A DNA stretch of 8,774 nucleotides from Bacteroidales bacterium. Lineage in GTDB: Bacteria; Bacteroidota; Bacteroidia; Bacteroidales; F082. A program made the position numbers and the translations under genes. The notes under the pieces were generated by a model. It saw nothing but the letters and a program-made list of their open reading frames with translations. It made no database searches and was not told where the DNA came from. Shown here piece by piece: positions 6,919 to 8,774 of this stretch; position 1 is the stretch's first letter; every line of letters starts with the position of its first letter. The DNA is taken from assembly GCA_900771045.1 (NCBI GenBank), contig CAAGMM010000342.1, positions 1 through 8,774 of the forward strand. Direction: 5' to 3'.

Positions 6919-7932
6919 ATGAAAGCATACAACAAATTAACAATCATATATTTAACAACGATATTTTTTATCGGTGTCATTTTATTTGCGCTGAACATCC
7001 TGGTCGGCTCGGTGCGCATTCCGTTACGCGAGGCGCTACAGGTCGTTTTCGGCGACGGCACCGACTCAGCGCTGCACGTCATCATCTTCGACTACCGTCT
7101 TCCGCAGGCCGTCACCGCGTTGTTATCCGGAGCGGCGTTGGCCGTGGCCGGGCTCATGATGCAGACTTTGTTCCGCAATCCATTAGCCGACCCCTCGATA
7201 CTCGGCATCAGCAGCGGCGCGGGGCTTGGCGTGGCCTCCGTCATCCTCGTCTCCGGCAGCCTCGCCGTCATCCCCCACTGGACGGTCCTGACGATGACGG
7301 GTTCAGCCTTCATCGGGGCAATCGCCGTACTCACGATAATAACGCTGCTCAGCCGCCGGCTCAACAGCATGGTGACGCTCATCATCATCGGGATAATGAT
7401 CGCCTATCTGACGGGCGCGATAACCGACGTCATGAAGTATTTCAGCCGCAAAGAGGAGATTCACGCCTTCGTCATCTGGGGGCTCGGCGATCTTTCCGCC
7501 GTCGGAGCGTCGAACCTCGGCTTTTACGCAATCGCGACAACCGCCGGCCTTTTATGCGGGATGCTTTTATCGAAGACGCTTAACATATTGATTATCGGGG
7601 AGTCATACGCGGAGAACCTCGGCCTCAACATAAGGCGTGCCACGGCCTTCACCATCGCCGTCTCGGGCTTCCTCACCGCCGTCGTCACGGCATTCTGCGG
7701 CCCGATAGCGTTTCTCGGCTTGGCGGTACCGCATTTGGCCAGATTCATCTTCCACAGCAGCGACCACGTCCTCCTGACCCCCGCCTCCGCACTCATCGGA
7801 GCCGACCTCGCCCTCGCCTGCAACCTCATCGCGCGACTGCCGGGATTGGAAGAGACACTGCCGATAAACGCCGTCACAGCACTCGTCGGAGCACCGATAG
7901 TGATTTACGTCATCTTCAGATACAGGAAATGA
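6919..7932 (+). CDS. FecCD-family ABC importer permease
   Basis: The membrane subunit of the importer; two copies would form the translocation channel for an iron complex, heme or corrinoid. It has 337 aa, normal for the family, and hydrophobicity fits about ten membrane helices. Family hallmarks are RLPQAVTALLSGAALAVAG (60-78), FRNPLADPSILGISSGAG (85-102), the coupling-helix region GESYAENLGLNIRR (227-240), FCGPIAFLGLAVPHLAR (259-275) and the C-terminal LPINAVTALVGAPIVIY (314-330). The ATG directly follows the stop of the binding-protein gene with no gap, and its own stop overlaps the ATPase start (ATGA), so all three genes should be co-translated. It appears complete. The ligand cannot be separated among iron-siderophore, heme and vitamin B12 from this subunit, so I give no gene symbol. 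Confidence 0.95.
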   Translation: MKAYNKLTIIYLTTIFFIGVILFALNILVGSVRIPLREALQVVFGDGTDSALHVIIFDYRLPQAVTALLSGAALAVAGLMMQTLFRNPLADPSILGISSGAGLGVASVILVSGSLAVIPHWTVLTMTGSAFIGAIAVLTIITLLSRRLNSMVTLIIIGIMIAYLTGAITDVMKYFSRKEEIHAFVIWGLGDLSAVGASNLGFYAIATTAGLLCGMLLSKTLNILIIGESYAENLGLNIRRATAFTIAVSGFLTAVVTAFCGPIAFLGLAVPHLARFIFHSSDHVLLTPASALIGADLALACNLIARLPGLEETLPINAVTALVGAPIVIYVIFRYRK

Positions 7933-8609
7933 AAATTATGCATAATATACTCGAAACAGACAGTCTTTCAATTGGCTACAACGGAAAAGCCATACTAAAG
8001 CCAATCACCTTGTCGGCCGGCGGAGGCGATCTGATTGCACTCACAGGCTCAAACGGACTCGGCAAATCGACTCTGCTCCGCGTACTGTCGGGCAGAACGC
8101 GCCCCATTTCCGGCACTGTCAGGCTGATGGGCGACGACATCCGCACCTTCACGCCGAAACAACGCGCGAAATTAGTATCAATCGTCCTTACGGAACGCCC
8201 CGACGATATGTTCCTGAAAGTGAAAGACGTTGTGGCTTCAGGCCGATTCCCATACTCGGGACTCTTCGGAAAGATGTCTGAAAACGACGAAAGACATATT
8301 AAAGTATCACTTGAAGTCATAGGTATCAATCACTTGATTAACAAAAACTTCACTTCATTAAGTGATGGCGAAAGGCAGAAGGTTATGATAGCGAAGGCCA
8401 TTGCCCAGGACACGCCTTTGATATTGATGGACGAGCCGATGGCCTTTCTCGACTACAAAAGCCGGATTGAGATTTTCGAGCTTATGACGAAGATGACTTC
8501 CGAAAGTGGAAAAACCGTCATCTTCAGCAGCCACGACCTCGACCTTGTGAACCGCTATTGCGAGAAACAGTGGAACCTCGAAGAGTGGGCGATGAGCCTT
8601 GAGCAATGA
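7929..8609 (+). CDS. FecE/BtuD-like ABC importer ATPase, apparently shortened at the C-terminus
   Basis: The nucleotide-binding subunit that powers the importer, 226 aa. Motifs in order are Walker A GSNGLGKST (40-48), a Q-loop region VSIVLTERPDD in which Thr88 stands where Gln is expected, signature LSDGERQ (144-150), Walker B LILMDEP (164-170), D-loop FLDY (173-176) and H-loop His202. All but the Q-loop Gln are intact. Relatives usually continue 40 or more residues past the H-loop; here only 24 follow. The final residues (about MSLEQ) and the TGA stop are encoded by a 7-bp repeat array, which suggests that repeat growth or insertion replaced the original 3' end. Loss of this peripheral tail need not abolish ATP hydrolysis. 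The ATG at 7929 overlaps the permease stop. The second ATG at 7938 has an AGGA about 10 nt upstream and could be the real start. Confidence 0.9.
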   Translation: MKIMHNILETDSLSIGYNGKAILKPITLSAGGGDLIALTGSNGLGKSTLLRVLSGRTRPISGTVRLMGDDIRTFTPKQRAKLVSIVLTERPDDMFLKVKDVVASGRFPYSGLFGKMSENDERHIKVSLEVIGINHLINKNFTSLSDGERQKVMIAKAIAQDTPLILMDEPMAFLDYKSRIEIFELMTKMTSESGKTVIFSSHDLDLVNRYCEKQWNLEEWAMSLEQ

Positions 8610-8642
8610 GCTGTGAGCTGTGAGCTGTGAGCCTTGGGCTGC
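8587..8642 (+). repeat. Heptamer tandem array 1, consensus GAGCTGT
   Basis: Units in an unbroken 7-bp register: GGGCGAT (8587, degenerate), GAGCCTT (8594), GAGCAAT (8601), GAGCTGT (8608, 8615, 8622), GAGCCTT (8629), GGGCTGC (8636, degenerate). It begins inside the ATPase coding sequence and provides its stop codon at 8607-8609. The AGCT core is self-complementary, so neighbouring units could pair weakly. There is no T-tract, so it does not look like an intrinsic terminator. Confidence 0.85.
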
Positions 8643-8656
8643 TTACGATATTCACG
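8641..8656. repeat. 16-bp interspersed repeat, copy 1
   Basis: The sequence GCTTACGATATTCACG is repeated exactly at 8691-8706, 50 bp downstream. Similarity continues imperfectly for about eight more bases (identical at 5 of 8). It separates heptamer array 1 from array 2. In this copy the potential dyad TTACG/CGGAA has one mismatch. Confidence 0.85.
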
Positions 8657-8690
8657 GAAGTTTAGAAGTTAGAAGATAGGAGTTAGAAGG
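8657..8690 (+). repeat. Heptamer tandem array 2, consensus AGAAGTT
   Basis: Units of 7 bp: GAAGTTT (8657, offset variant), AGAAGTT (8664), AGAAGAT (8671), AGGAGTT (8678), AGAAGG (8685, partial). The array is purine-rich on the plus strand. It is bounded on both sides by the 16-bp repeat. No gene or signal is recognised within it. Confidence 0.75.
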
Positions 8691-8709
8691 GCTTACGATA
8701 TTCACGTAA
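8691..8709. repeat. 16-bp interspersed repeat, copy 2, with dyad symmetry
   Basis: An exact second copy of the 16-bp repeat occupies 8691-8706. With the next three bases it forms a perfect 5-bp inverted repeat, TTACG at 8693-8697 and CGTAA at 8705-8709, around a 7-nt loop. This might be a protein-binding site or a tiny hairpin. The stem is short, so neither is certain. Confidence 0.75.
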
Positions 8710-8712
8710 ATT

Positions 8713-8733
8713 GAGGGTTAAGGGTTAAGGGTT
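8713..8733 (+). repeat. Heptamer tandem array 3, consensus AAGGGTT
   Basis: Three 7-bp units: GAGGGTT (8713), AAGGGTT (8720) and AAGGGTT (8727). They give three GGG runs at 7-bp spacing, resembling telomeric repeats by chance of sequence. The array passes directly into array 4 without a spacer. Confidence 0.8.
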
Positions 8734-8774
8734 TAATGCGGAATGCGGAATGCGGAATGCGGAATGCGTAATGC
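8734..8774 (+). repeat. Heptamer tandem array 4, consensus GAATGCG, continuing past the window edge
   Basis: Units in exact 7-bp register: TAATGCG (8734), GAATGCG at 8741, 8748, 8755 and 8762, then TAATGC cut by the window end. Four identical copies in a row imply recent amplification or homogenisation. The full length cannot be seen. Confidence 0.9.

Noticed and set aside
8608..8660. Intrinsic terminator after the importer operon
   Set aside because: The only stems are 4-5 bp (for example AGCC-TTG-GGCT at 8630-8640) and none is followed by a T-tract.
8641..8774. CRISPR array
   Set aside because: There are only two copies of the 16-bp repeat, the intervening sequence is itself a tandem repeat, and no cas genes are present.

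Overview
The window looks like chromosomal DNA of a member of the Bacteroidota, most likely the Bacteroidales. Three things suggest this. The one intergenic region carries the phylum's -33 (TTTG-like) and -7 (TAnnTTTG) promoter elements. Start codons mostly lack strong Shine-Dalgarno sequences. The rhomboid, MutL, EEP hydrolase and iron-type ABC transporter proteins read like the forms found in that group. Genus cannot be fixed from this sequence.

Minus strand, 5594 down to 1: a five-gene run packed with almost no gaps. In transcription order it holds a 108-aa single-pass membrane protein, mutL, a rhomboid-family serine protease, a membrane-anchored endonuclease/exonuclease/phosphatase (EEP) family hydrolase, and uvrB, which runs off the left edge after 483 codons. 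Junctions are ATGA overlaps (small gene/mutL, mutL/rhomboid) or 4-bp gaps (rhomboid/EEP, EEP/uvrB). This points to one translationally coupled operon joining mismatch repair, nucleotide excision repair and two membrane proteins.

Plus strand, 5665 to 8609: a second operon for a class II importer of the FecBCD/BtuFCD type, made of a lipoprotein binding protein, a FecCD permease (no gap) and an ATPase (ATGA overlap). The substrate is probably an iron-siderophore, heme or corrinoid; the sequence does not decide which. The two operons diverge from a very short AT-rich region (5595-5664) in which the two promoters appear to overlap.

Right end, about 8587 to 8774: the ATPase coding sequence runs straight into a mosaic of 7-bp tandem repeats of four different sequence families (GAGCTGT, AGAAGTT, AAGGGTT, GAATGCG). 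Two copies of a 16-bp repeat with dyad symmetry sit among them. The first array supplies the last codons and the stop codon of the ATPase, which appears C-terminally shortened. This is the most unusual part of the window. The genes themselves belong to known families, and no clear new multi-gene system is visible.
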